This document shows, in pieces, positions 50,632-59,896 of a stretch of DNA of 64,000 nucleotides. The notes beneath the pieces were generated by a model that saw only the letters and a list, made by a program, of their open reading frames with translations, searched no databases and was not told the origin of the DNA. Both the position numbers and the translations under genes were made by a program. The first letter of the stretch is position 1. Each line of letters starts with the position of its first letter. The DNA comes from Glaciihabitans sp. dw_435 (GTDB lineage: Bacteria; Actinomycetota; Actinomycetes; Actinomycetales; Microbacteriaceae): contig NZ_JAAVUZ010000001.1 in assembly GCF_018449675.1 (NCBI RefSeq), positions 434,001 to 498,000 of the forward strand, in the 5' to 3' direction.

Positions 50632-52058
50632 GCACGCGAACCGGTCGAACCACGTCGCGCTCCGTTGGCGCACGCTCGGTCACCGCACGTTCGACGCGGG
50701 CCGCCGACGCGTACTCGACGACCACAACCTCCGGACGCACGGATGGCCTGACGAATGCCCGTACCCGCATCGTCGGTACCCGGCAGGGACCGCTCGCCGA
50801 CTTCGTGATCGCCGTGGTCCGGGTCTCCGGTGCCGCGCTGGTCAGTCTTCACCGCGTGACGAGACGTGCGACAGCCGTTGTGACTCCCGTCGGATGGGCG
50901 GTACTGCTCGCGACCCCCCTCGCCTTCGTGTTCGGGTACGGGCTGGGCTGGACCGAGCTTGTCGTCACGGGGTGGGCGCTGAGCGGTGTCCTGGTTCTCG
51001 CTGCCCTGTACCTGATCGGCCGCACGACGCTGTCCGTTGAGTTGCGCCTGGTTTCCCACCGCGTCGTCGTCGGTGAGGGGGCCGGGGGTTCCCTTGTTGT
51101 TCGGAACTCCCGTCGGCGGCGGGTGTTTGGCAGCACCGTGGAAGTACCCATCGGTCAGGGCCTCGCAGAATTCCCGCTTCCGAGCCTCGCCCGCGAATCA
51201 CAGCTGGAGCGCGAGTTCATCCTGCCCACCGAGCGCCGGGGCATCGTGACGGTCGGGCCCGCGCGCACCGTGCGCGCCGATCCCATCGGGCTCGTCCGGC
51301 GTGAGCTTGTCTGGACGGACACGACCTCCCTCGTGGTGCACCCGCGCACGATCGCGATCCCCAGTACGACGACGGGATTCGTGCGCGACCTCGAGGGGAA
51401 CGCGACGAGGGACCTCACCAGCAGTGACATCGCTTTCCACGCGTTGCGTGAGTATCAGCCCGGAGACGAACGCCGAAACATCCACTGGAAATCGACGGCG
51501 AAGACCGGTCGCTACATGGTGAGGCAATTCGAAGAGACCCGCCGAAGCCACCTGGTGATCGCGCTGAGCCTTGCACGCACCGACTATGCGACCGACGACG
51601 AGTTTGAGCTGGCTGTCAGCGCTGCCGGATCCCTCGGTGCGCGCGCGATCGCCGATACCCGGGACGTGACAGTCGTCGTCAGCGAGGCGACGCCGGAGTT
51701 TGCCAAGCGCAAGGTGTTCGCCGTTCGTCCGCTGTCCACCCTGACGCGGGCGCGTCTGCTCGACGATCTCGCCGTGGTGCAGAGCGCGGATACCGCGCTG
51801 AGGATCGAGGATGTCGCGCACGTGACGGCAGACCTCGTGACCGGTGTCTCCGTGGCGTTCCTCGTCTGCGGTTCCGGTGCGACCGTCGGTCAGCTCCGGG
51901 CGGCCTCCACCCAGTTCTCTGCCGGTGTCGAAGTCGTCGCGATCGTGTGCGACCCGGACACGGTTCCCGGGCTGCGCAGGGTGGCCGGTCTCAGCGTGTT
52001 TACGATCGGTTCCCTCCAGGACCTCCAGAAGTCGCTGGCACGATCGGCGGCGGTATGA
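50628..52058 (+). CDS. DUF58-family membrane protein
   Basis: This 476-residue protein has a Ser/Thr/Arg-rich N-terminus of about 55 residues and two membrane helices (about 88-110 and 113-132). A beta-rich segment precedes the DUF58 signature (LREYQPGDERRNIHWKSTAK, TGRYMVRQFEETRRSHLVIA). The C-terminal part resembles a von Willebrand A-like fold with a conserved Asp region. DUF58 proteins are typical partners of MoxR ATPases. Its precise function is unknown. It overlaps both neighbours by four bases. Confidence 0.9.
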   Translation: MSTRTGRTTSRSVGARSVTARSTRAADAYSTTTTSGRTDGLTNARTRIVGTRQGPLADFVIAVVRVSGAALVSLHRVTRRATAVVTPVGWAVLLATPLAFVFGYGLGWTELVVTGWALSGVLVLAALYLIGRTTLSVELRLVSHRVVVGEGAGGSLVVRNSRRRRVFGSTVEVPIGQGLAEFPLPSLARESQLEREFILPTERRGIVTVGPARTVRADPIGLVRRELVWTDTTSLVVHPRTIAIPSTTTGFVRDLEGNATRDLTSSDIAFHALREYQPGDERRNIHWKSTAKTGRYMVRQFEETRRSHLVIALSLARTDYATDDEFELAVSAAGSLGARAIADTRDVTVVVSEATPEFAKRKVFAVRPLSTLTRARLLDDLAVVQSADTALRIEDVAHVTADLVTGVSVAFLVCGSGATVGQLRAASTQFSAGVEVVAIVCDPDTVPGLRRVAGLSVFTIGSLQDLQKSLARSAAV

Positions 52059-54334
52059 GAGCCGCTCGGCCCAGCGCCAGCTTCATCGTCCTCAACACGC
52101 TCGCCCTGTGGCTCGCGGTGGGAGTCGCCGCGTGCGCGCTCTGGCCGATTTACCGCACCCCACAGGTCGTGGTCGTGGTGGCGGTCACCGTCGTCGTCGC
52201 CTCGCTCATTGCGATTCTCGGGGCGGTCTTCCGCTGGTCGGCACCCATCGTGGCCGGAGCAACCCTGCTCGCCTACTTCGCGTTCGGGGTACCGCTGGCG
52301 GTACCGTCGCAGGCCACGAGCGGTATCGTTCCCACGCTGACGGGTCTGCGCGAGCTGATCCTCGGGGCTGCGTTCGGGTGGAAACAGCTGCTGACCATTT
52401 CGCTGCCGGTGGGAAGTTACGAGTCGTTGCTGGTGCCGTTTTACCTGCTGATTCTGGTGGTGACGGTCGTCGCGGCATCCGTCGCCCTCCGCTCCCGCCA
52501 TGGCGACCTTGCGGTGCTTGGCCCGATCGCCCTGTACGTGATTGCCCTCGTGTTCGGCGGCGAGACTCCGTTCTTGCCCGTGGTGCTGCCGCTCGCCCTG
52601 CTGTCGGTGACGCTGCTCTGGATCAGTTGGCGACGCTGGTACCGACGGCACGTCAGCATCCGCAGCCTGACGACCAAGCAGGATTCCGAGCGCACCAGCG
52701 CCGACAGCAGGTTCACCGGGGTTCGTGCGGGGATCGCTGCGACGGTGCTGCTCGCGATCGCCGCGGGGGCCGCCGTCGTGGTGGTTGCTGCCCTGCCCCC
52801 GGCAAGTGCGCGTGAGGTGCTCCGCGCGGCGACGGTGCAGCCGTTCGACCCGCGGGATTCCACGAGTCCGCTCGCAGCTTTCCGCACGTACTGGCAGGAG
52901 CCGACCGTCGACGACGTGCTGCTCACGGTGCGGGGACTGCCAAAGGGCGCACGGCTGAAGCTCGCCACGCTCGACAGTTACAACGGCGTCGTGTACTCGG
53001 TGGGAAGTTCGGTTGTCGACAGCGCGTCGGGCTCCTTCACCCGTCTGCCGTTCGAACTCGATCAGAGCGCCGTGCGGGGAACGCCCGCGACGCTCACGGT
53101 CGACGTCGGCGACTACGCGGGGATGTGGGTGCCGAGTGCCGGAGCGCTTGAGCGCTTCGCGGTGACCGGGGGAGCGGATGCCACGGAACTGCGCAATTCG
53201 TTCTACTACAACACCACCACGGGGTCGGCGGTCGTCCTGGACGGCCTCGCCGCCGGCGACAGCTACTCGATCGATACGGTTCTGCCGGATCAGCCCACGG
53301 TTGCGCAGTACCCCACCCTGCAGGCGGGGACGGCGCAGGTTCCGCCGCTCGGCGCTGTGCCGGCGGAACTCAACTCCGTTCTCGCGTCCTATGTGGCCGG
53401 CGTCAAGGGCCAGGGAAACCAGCTGGTGGCAATGCTCGCCGGGTTGGCCCGCGATGGGTACGTCAGCCACGGGGTGGGCGCGGACGCCGTACCGAGCCGA
53501 TCCGGTCACTCCATCGACCGCATCAGCGAGTTGCTGACCGACCAGCGAATGATCGGCGACGCCGAACAGTTCTCGGTGACGGCCGCGCTGATGGCTCGGC
53601 AGCTGGGGTTCCCTGCCCGTGTCGTCATGGGATTCGTGCCCGAATCATCCGCCGACGTGCAGCAGGTGCGTGGGCGGGACGTGTCCGCCTGGGTGGAGGT
53701 CGATACCCGGGAGTACGGATGGGTCGCCATCGACCCCAACCCTGCGGTGCGCGACATCCCGGCAGAGCAGCCGCAGGACCCGACCCGCATCTCCCGTCCA
53801 CAGAGCGTTGTGCCGCCGGTGGTCTCGGACCCCGCGCCCGTCGACCGCCAGACGACGCCGGACAGCGAACAGAACGACCCCGCCACGACGGACCCGGTGC
53901 TCGCGATAATCCTCGCCGTCGCTCGTGTCGTCGGGTGGGTTGCCGTGGGCGTCGCCGTGCTGATGGCCCCGTTCCTCGTCGTGATTGCGGCAAAGGTGCG
54001 CCGTCGGCGCAGGCGTCGCCGCGCGACATCCACTCTCGACAGAATTCGTGGCGGGTGGAGCGAGTTCGAGGACAGCGTGCTCGATCACGGATTTGACCCG
54101 CCGGCGACCGCGACCCGCAGTGAGGTGGCCGCCGTTGTCGGTGGGACGCAGCCGTTCGTGCTCGCGGCGGTGGCGGACCGTGCCGTGTTCTCTCCGTCCG
54201 AACCGGACGTGGCCGAGGCCGACCTCGTGTGGACGTCGGTTCGCGAGCTCACCGCCTCGCTGAACTCCGGCAAGACGCGGTGGCAGCGGCTGCGGGCGCG
54301 CATCTCGCTGCGCTCCATGGGCCGACGGATATAG
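52055..54334 (+). CDS. Transglutaminase-fold membrane protein with altered catalytic triad
   Basis: This 759-residue protein has about five N-terminal membrane helices (about 10-185) and one more near 232-255. A large extracytoplasmic region leads to a transglutaminase-like core (about 460-565). A C-terminal helix (about 620-645) and a basic cytoplasmic tail with DUF4129-like features close it. Where active enzymes have a Cys, this reads GDAEQF (Ala503), and where they have a His it reads DVSAWVEV (Ser544). Only the Asp remains (Asp560 in VAIDPNP). It is therefore probably a scaffold or binding protein, not a crosslinking enzyme. It corresponds to tgm of the PFNA cluster. Confidence 0.88.
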   Translation: MRAARPSASFIVLNTLALWLAVGVAACALWPIYRTPQVVVVVAVTVVVASLIAILGAVFRWSAPIVAGATLLAYFAFGVPLAVPSQATSGIVPTLTGLRELILGAAFGWKQLLTISLPVGSYESLLVPFYLLILVVTVVAASVALRSRHGDLAVLGPIALYVIALVFGGETPFLPVVLPLALLSVTLLWISWRRWYRRHVSIRSLTTKQDSERTSADSRFTGVRAGIAATVLLAIAAGAAVVVVAALPPASAREVLRAATVQPFDPRDSTSPLAAFRTYWQEPTVDDVLLTVRGLPKGARLKLATLDSYNGVVYSVGSSVVDSASGSFTRLPFELDQSAVRGTPATLTVDVGDYAGMWVPSAGALERFAVTGGADATELRNSFYYNTTTGSAVVLDGLAAGDSYSIDTVLPDQPTVAQYPTLQAGTAQVPPLGAVPAELNSVLASYVAGVKGQGNQLVAMLAGLARDGYVSHGVGADAVPSRSGHSIDRISELLTDQRMIGDAEQFSVTAALMARQLGFPARVVMGFVPESSADVQQVRGRDVSAWVEVDTREYGWVAIDPNPAVRDIPAEQPQDPTRISRPQSVVPPVVSDPAPVDRQTTPDSEQNDPATTDPVLAIILAVARVVGWVAVGVAVLMAPFLVVIAAKVRRRRRRRRATSTLDRIRGGWSEFEDSVLDHGFDPPATATRSEVAAVVGGTQPFVLAAVADRAVFSPSEPDVAEADLVWTSVRELTASLNSGKTRWQRLRARISLRSMGRRI

Positions 54335-54372
54335 TTGACGAAGGCTTTAGAACTGCGAGAGGGTTTCACGCC

Positions 54373-55470
54373 ATGACCTGTACCTCGTGCGGAGCCGAGC
54401 TTCCCGCTGGCGCCATGTTCTGCGGCGAATGCGGTCGCTCCGTCAGTGCGCGGGATGCCGCGGCGGCAGCTCCCCGCTGCGAGCAGTGCAACGCCGTGCT
54501 GGGCAAGGCCGACATCTTCTGCGGCGTGTGCGGATTCGTGGTGCGGTCGGCGCTCACCATGCCAGGGCCGCGGGACACTGTTGCCCTCAACCGGGACGAG
54601 CTGATCGCCGGATTCGCCAGCCTCGATGAGCAGCACGTGACGCCGGTGTCGACGTCGTCTGTTCCCGTGGTGACGCCCCGAGCGGACCCCGCGCCCGTCC
54701 GCGTCCCGACGCCCGAGCCGACACCCGGGCCAACGAATGCGCCGACGAATGCGCTCACGAGTGCGCCGTCCGCGTCCGCGGCGCGCCCCGTGCCGTCGCC
54801 GCCGCCGGGTGCAATTCGGCGTGGTGTCCAGCTTCCGCCGGCGTCGCCCGCTCCGATTGTCTCCGAGCCGGTGTCCGCAGTGCCGCCGTTTTCCACCGCT
54901 GTTCCCGCGGCCGACTCCGCTGTGCCCGTCGCGCCTCCCGTGTCCGCGGTGCCCCCGATCTCGACAGCCCCGCCCGTCTCTGCGGCGCCCCCGATCTCGA
55001 CCGCGTCGCCCGCGCCCTCGACTTCCCCCGCGCCTCGTCCGGCGTCGCCGGCTCAGCCTCCCGCCGCGGTGAGCGACCTGGACCTCGATGATCTCGACGT
55101 CGACGACCTCGAGAAGACCCGCATCGTGCGTCGCTCCGACCGGGGCGAGCGGTTCGTGCTCCAGTTCAGCACCGGCGAGAGCTTCACGGTCTACGGCTCG
55201 GGACTTCTCGGCCGCAACCCGCGCCCACAGCCCAGCGAGTTTTTCGACAACCTCATCGTCATTTCCGACCCGGGCAAGTCAGTCTCGAAGACCCACCTCG
55301 AGTTCGGCCAGGAGGCGGGAGCGTTCTGGGTCTGCGACAGGTTCTCCGGCAACGGTTCCGTCGCCCGGGAACCCGAACAGCAAGCCAGACGCCTGGACGC
55401 AGGCAAGCGCTACCGCATCGCCCGTGGAACCCGAATCGACATCGGCGAACAGTTCCTCATCGTCAGCTGA
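54373..55470 (+). CDS. Zinc-ribbon and FHA-domain protein
   Basis: This 365-residue protein starts with two zinc ribbons (CTSCGAELPAGAMFCGECG and CEQCNAVLGKADIFCGVCG). It continues with a long Pro/Ala/Ser/Thr linker (about 90-235) that includes repeats of PVSAVPPIST, and ends with an FHA domain (about 250-365: LLGRNPRP, SVSKTHLEF, GNGSV). Just before the FHA domain DLEKTRIVRR resembles the regulatory Thr of GarA-type proteins, so binding may switch between trans partners and its own phosphothreonine. It precedes the EccC-like ATPase by 90 bp. EssC-type motors of firmicutes carry FHA domains in the same chain, so a partnership is plausible. Confidence 0.88.
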   Translation: MTCTSCGAELPAGAMFCGECGRSVSARDAAAAAPRCEQCNAVLGKADIFCGVCGFVVRSALTMPGPRDTVALNRDELIAGFASLDEQHVTPVSTSSVPVVTPRADPAPVRVPTPEPTPGPTNAPTNALTSAPSASAARPVPSPPPGAIRRGVQLPPASPAPIVSEPVSAVPPFSTAVPAADSAVPVAPPVSAVPPISTAPPVSAAPPISTASPAPSTSPAPRPASPAQPPAAVSDLDLDDLDVDDLEKTRIVRRSDRGERFVLQFSTGESFTVYGSGLLGRNPRPQPSEFFDNLIVISDPGKSVSKTHLEFGQEAGAFWVCDRFSGNGSVAREPEQQARRLDAGKRYRIARGTRIDIGEQFLIVS

Positions 55471-55560
55471 CCGCTCCTCCCCACCCGTGTCTCAGCCCCG
55501 GCTGTGCACGCTTCTCCGAGTTCCGTGCCACGACGGCTACCCGGGTGATTTCATCGGATC

Positions 55561-58551
55561 GTGTCATCCGCCGTTTCGGTCCCGCCCCAGCCACCCAGCG
55601 GTTCGCCGCGCCCATCGCGCCTGGCCCTGCCGCGACCACCGGAGACCCCGCGAGCGCACCCATTTCCGATGCTGGCGACCCTGGCGCCCGTCGCGGCGTC
55701 TGTCGGCCTCTGGCTGCTGACGTCCTCACCGTATGCACTGCTGTTCGCCGTGCTTGGTCCCGTCATCGCCATTGCCAGCGTCGGTGACTCGCGGCTCGAC
55801 TCCCGAAGGGTACGCAAGAAAGAACGCGCCCGATTCGATAGGGACTACGAACGCACCCGTCAGCTCATCGCCTCCATGCACCGCAGCGAGTCAGCGGGGC
55901 TGGCGAGGCTTGCGCCGTCCGCACGGTCGCTCATCGACGCTCCCGATCACGATCCCGAGAGGTGGCGTGCAGATCTCACACGACCTGTCCCCATTCGGCT
56001 GGGAACGGGCAGGGTTCACAGTGCACTGGAGGTGGACACGGATGCCCCGGGGCAGGTGTCGCCCTCGGTCGAGGCGCGCCTCACGGAGCTCCGCGAGGAG
56101 GCACGCTTTCTGCCAGCCGCTCCCATTGTGACGGACGCGCGACTCGGAGTCGGGTGTGTCGGGCCTCCGACCATCGCTGCTGCTGCCGCCCGGGCAATCG
56201 CGGTGCAGGTGGTGGCGGCCCTGCCACCCGACCGGGTCGGCGTTGCCGTTCCCGACGGCCAAAGTGCCTGGCGCTGTCTCGACGGGATTCCGCACCGGAT
56301 CGTGCGACGGGAGGCGTCGGACGGGTGCGACGCCATCGTCCTGTCGCCCGGGGGCGTCCCTCCCGAGGTGGTCATCGCCGTGGCGCCCACCCTGGAGGCA
56401 CTGCCACGCTCGACCCGCGTCGTCGTCGCGGTCGGCGGTTCCGGCGCGGAGGTTGTGCGGCATCCCGACGCAGACGCGATCGGACCGGTCGAGGTCGAGT
56501 TCGTCACCGCGGAAGACGTTGCAGGCTGGGCGGCGCGCATCGCCCGGCGCGCAGCTATCGACGGAGTGGGTCCGCAACACACCCGGATTCCGGCGAGCGC
56601 TGACCTGGAGCCGTTGCTGCGCGAACCCAGCGATGGAGGCCGGGGGCTTGAGTGCGACATCGGCATCGGTGACGCGGGAATGGTCGCCGTGGATCTGGTT
56701 GCCGACGGACCCCACGCCATCGTCGGCGGCACGACCGGGAGCGGAAAGAGCGAGCTGCTGATCAGCTGGGTCCTTGCCATGGCCGCGGGCAGGGCACCCA
56801 CCGAGGTCAGCTTCCTGTTCGTCGACTTCAAGGGCGGCGCCTCCTTCGATCCTCTCGAGTCGCTCCCGCACTGCGTCGGCGTCATCACCGACCTCGACAC
56901 GACCGAGGCCCTCCGGGCGCTGACCAGCCTGCGGGCAGAGGTGCGGCGCAGGGAAAAACTGCTTGCGGCAGTTCGGGCGCGATCGTTGGACGATATGCCG
57001 CACGCCGATGCGTTCGCCCGGCTGGTCATCGTGGTGGACGAATACGCCGCCGTGGTCGACGAATATCCCGACCTGCACGCCCTCTTCACCGACCTCGCCG
57101 CGCGGGGGCGGTCCCTCGGGATTCACCTGGTGCTGTGTACGCAGCGCCCCGGGGGAATCGTTCGGGACGGAATCCTGGCGAACAGCGGCCTGCGAATCTC
57201 GCTGCGCGTCACCAGCGCCGCTGACAGCACCATGATCATCGGAACGGATGACGCTGCAGCGCTTCCCCCGGATGTGCCGGGCCGCGCGCTGATCGCTACC
57301 TCCGGCACTTCACCCCGTGCGGTCCAGGTCGCACGGGCCGCGGCGGCGGACATCGCTGCCGTGGCCGGACGGTGGGCGTCCGCCGAGCGAGCGCGGCGGC
57401 CGTGGTGTGAACCCCTGCCCGTGATACTGACGCCGGGCGAGTTTGCTTCTGTCGTGGCATCCCGCGCCGTCGACGGCAGCATTCCTTTCGGTCTGGCGGA
57501 CCTCCCCGACGAGCAGCGTCGGGTGGTCGCGCACTACACGCCGACCGTCCACGGCAACCTCGCCGTGATCGGGGGCGCCGGATCCGGCAAGACCCGCTTT
57601 CTCGACGCACTGGGTCGTGCGCCTTCCTCCGCCACGGTCGTCCCTGTCGCCGGCGACCTCGCGTCCATCTGGGACGCCGTGACGGGCGCGCTTACCGAGC
57701 CGGACCCCGGGCACGTTCTCTTACTTGATGACGTGGACGCCGTGGTCTCGTCCTGCCCGGATGACTACGCCGCGGGGCTCATCGACAGGATCACGCGACT
57801 GCTCCGCGAGGGGCCAGGGGTGGGTGTTCACACGGTGGTGACGATGCAGCGTGTTCCCGGGAGCCTGCACGGCCTCGTCGCCCTCTGTGGCCAAACGCTC
57901 TTGCTACGCATGCCGAACCGGCAGGAGCATCTTCTCGCGGGAGGCGACACGCAGAGCTGGGCACCGGACCTGCCGCCCGGCGCCGGCTGGTGGCGAACAA
58001 CGCGGGTGCAGATCGTTGCGGGGGAGACGCCGCCGCCCGCGCGCGTTTCCGCCCGTTCGTGGACAGTGGATGTCGCGACCGACCCGAGCGCGACAGTGAT
58101 CGTTTCCTCGCGGGCCGCTGCGCTCGCCGGGGAGCTCCGCACCACCCTCCCGTCACGCGCGGTTACAGAGTTGACGTCCGCAGCGCAGGACCCGCGGGCA
58201 CTTCTTGTGTCCCGGGGGGATCCGCTTCCGTCGGTGCTGGTGGGGGATCCCTCTCAGTGGCAGGCGCACTGGGGAGCAATCGGCGAACTTCGAAGCAGCA
58301 TGAGCGTGATTTTCGACGGATGTTCCGTGGCGGACTTTCGCACGCTGACGGGCCTGCGGGAACCCCCGCCTCCGCCGTTATCCGGCGAGAGGGCCGGCTG
58401 GCGCGTGACGCCGGACGGAAACGTGCAGCGCGTCACACTCGAACTGGCCACGGAAGGGAGGCCGCCCAGCGGGCCACGCCACCGGGCGCGGCGCATCCCC
58501 GTTCATCCGGAACCCCTAACCATTGATTCCGCAGGAATATGCGTCGGTTAG
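55561..58551 (+). CDS. FtsK/SpoIIIE-family ATPase, EccC-like
   Basis: This 996-residue protein has a Pro-rich N-terminus, two membrane helices (about 38-72) and at least two ATPase domains. The first has Walker A GTTGSGKS (K396) and Walker B VIVVDEYA (D493). The second has GGAGSGKT (K677) and VLLLDDVDA (D723). The segment SEVSFLFVDFKGGASFD-like VSFLFVDFKGGASFDPLESL and LVLCTQRPGGIVRDGILANS are typical of EccC/EssC type VII secretion ATPases. It lacks the third ATPase of EccC. No WXG100 substrate, EccB, EccD or EccE gene is present in the window. The GTG at 55561 is the first usable start. Confidence 0.9.
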   Translation: MSSAVSVPPQPPSGSPRPSRLALPRPPETPRAHPFPMLATLAPVAASVGLWLLTSSPYALLFAVLGPVIAIASVGDSRLDSRRVRKKERARFDRDYERTRQLIASMHRSESAGLARLAPSARSLIDAPDHDPERWRADLTRPVPIRLGTGRVHSALEVDTDAPGQVSPSVEARLTELREEARFLPAAPIVTDARLGVGCVGPPTIAAAAARAIAVQVVAALPPDRVGVAVPDGQSAWRCLDGIPHRIVRREASDGCDAIVLSPGGVPPEVVIAVAPTLEALPRSTRVVVAVGGSGAEVVRHPDADAIGPVEVEFVTAEDVAGWAARIARRAAIDGVGPQHTRIPASADLEPLLREPSDGGRGLECDIGIGDAGMVAVDLVADGPHAIVGGTTGSGKSELLISWVLAMAAGRAPTEVSFLFVDFKGGASFDPLESLPHCVGVITDLDTTEALRALTSLRAEVRRREKLLAAVRARSLDDMPHADAFARLVIVVDEYAAVVDEYPDLHALFTDLAARGRSLGIHLVLCTQRPGGIVRDGILANSGLRISLRVTSAADSTMIIGTDDAAALPPDVPGRALIATSGTSPRAVQVARAAAADIAAVAGRWASAERARRPWCEPLPVILTPGEFASVVASRAVDGSIPFGLADLPDEQRRVVAHYTPTVHGNLAVIGGAGSGKTRFLDALGRAPSSATVVPVAGDLASIWDAVTGALTEPDPGHVLLLDDVDAVVSSCPDDYAAGLIDRITRLLREGPGVGVHTVVTMQRVPGSLHGLVALCGQTLLLRMPNRQEHLLAGGDTQSWAPDLPPGAGWWRTTRVQIVAGETPPPARVSARSWTVDVATDPSATVIVSSRAAALAGELRTTLPSRAVTELTSAAQDPRALLVSRGDPLPSVLVGDPSQWQAHWGAIGELRSSMSVIFDGCSVADFRTLTGLREPPPPPLSGERAGWRVTPDGNVQRVTLELATEGRPPSGPRHRARRIPVHPEPLTIDSAGICVG

Positions 58552-58690
58552 TGCTGATTTCGTGAAATTCTTGTTACATCATAGGCGAACTGCTCACTAT
58601 TTTCGTGTCAGTCGCCCCGCCTGTGCCAGTATCGAGCAACGAGTTTCGTCCCCAGTGACCAAAGATCACTTCCGGTGAAGGAGATGCCTC

Positions 58691-59896
58691 ATGCGAGGGT
58701 TGCCCGAAGATCCATTCATCCGCCGCCTCGTGCAGCAGGCACGTTCGTCGCAGGTGAGTCGTCGCTCCCTGCTGGCTACCGGTACCGCAGGCGCCGCGGC
58801 CCTGGCTCTCGCCGCGTGCAGCACGGGCGGCAAGGCAGCGCCCACGGCCGCTGCCGACAAGTCGGCGTCCGACAAAACTCTCGCGTGGGACAACTGGGCC
58901 GCCTACATCGACGAAGATGACGCCGGCAACTACCCCACGCTCCTCGCCTTCGAGAAGGAGTCAGGCATCAAGGTGACCTACGGCGTCAACGTGGACGACA
59001 ACAACACCTACTACGGCAAGATCAAAGACCAGCTCGCGCTCGGTCAGGACACCGGTGCAGATCTCGCCTGCCTCACCGACTGGATGGTCAGTCGGCTCAT
59101 CCGTCTCGGGTACGTGCAGGAATTCGATCTAGACAAGATTCCCAACTCGAAGAATTTGCTGACGTCGCTGCAGAACCCCGACTTCGACCCCGGTCGCAAG
59201 AAGTCGCTTCCCTGGCAGGGTGGCTTCGCGGGCATCGCGTGGAACAAGGAGAAGGTCCCCAATGGGCTGAAGTCCGTGTCGGACCTGTGGGATTCATCTC
59301 TCAAAGGCCGGGTCGGCGTGCTCTCGGAGATGCGCGACACGATCGGCCTGATCATGCTCGAGCAGGGTGTCGACATCTCCAGCGACTGGAAGACCGACAA
59401 GTTCATGGACGCGATCGACGTGTTCCAGAAGCAGATCGACGACGGCCAGATCCGAAACGTTAAGGGGAACGCGTACCTCGAAGACCTCAAGAGCGAAGAC
59501 ACGCTTGCCGCGATCTGCTGGTCGGGCGACATCACGACCCTGAACGCCGAAGCCGGCGACAAGTGGGAGTTCGTGATTCCCGAGGCAGGCGGCACCATCT
59601 GGAACGACAACTTCATCGTCCCCATCGGTTCGCCGCGAAAGTCCAACGCCGAGGAACTGATGAACTACTATTACCAGCCCGAGGTTGCCGCCGAGGTCGC
59701 CGCGTGGGTCAACTACATCACTCCCGTCGAGGGTGCCCAGGCCGCCATGGAAAAGATCGCGCCGGAACTCGTCGACAATCAGCTCATCTTCCCGAATGAC
59801 GAGACGCTCGCCACCGCCCACATCTTCCGCACGCTGACCGGCGCGGAGGAGAGCGAGCTCGGCGCCGCGTTCCAGGCGATCCTGCTGGGGTCGTAA
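58691..59896 (+). CDS. Spermidine/putrescine-type ABC transporter substrate-binding lipoprotein
   Basis: This 401-residue protein has a twin-arginine-like signal (SRRSLLATG) that ends in a lipobox (LAAC), so it should be exported folded and lipid-anchored. The mature part is PotD/PotF-like (LAWDNWAAYIDEDDAGNYPT, FEKESGIKVTYGVNVDDNNT, VPWQGGFAG-like LPWQGGFAGIAWN). The ATG at 58691 has GAAGGAG seven bases upstream. TTGTTA and CACTAT 18 bp apart (58571-58576, 58595-58600) could be its promoter. It is the first gene of a four-gene operon; the specificity (putrescine or spermidine) cannot be read directly. Confidence 0.92.
   Translation: MRGLPEDPFIRRLVQQARSSQVSRRSLLATGTAGAAALALAACSTGGKAAPTAAADKSASDKTLAWDNWAAYIDEDDAGNYPTLLAFEKESGIKVTYGVNVDDNNTYYGKIKDQLALGQDTGADLACLTDWMVSRLIRLGYVQEFDLDKIPNSKNLLTSLQNPDFDPGRKKSLPWQGGFAGIAWNKEKVPNGLKSVSDLWDSSLKGRVGVLSEMRDTIGLIMLEQGVDISSDWKTDKFMDAIDVFQKQIDDGQIRNVKGNAYLEDLKSEDTLAAICWSGDITTLNAEAGDKWEFVIPEAGGTIWNDNFIVPIGSPRKSNAEELMNYYYQPEVAAEVAAWVNYITPVEGAQAAMEKIAPELVDNQLIFPNDETLATAHIFRTLTGAEESELGAAFQAILLGS

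Noticed and set aside
55471-58690. Small WXG100/ESAT-6-type genes around the EccC-like ATPase
   Set aside because: The gaps of 90 and 139 bp contain no open frame with a WXG motif of about 100 residues; none was found elsewhere in the cluster.
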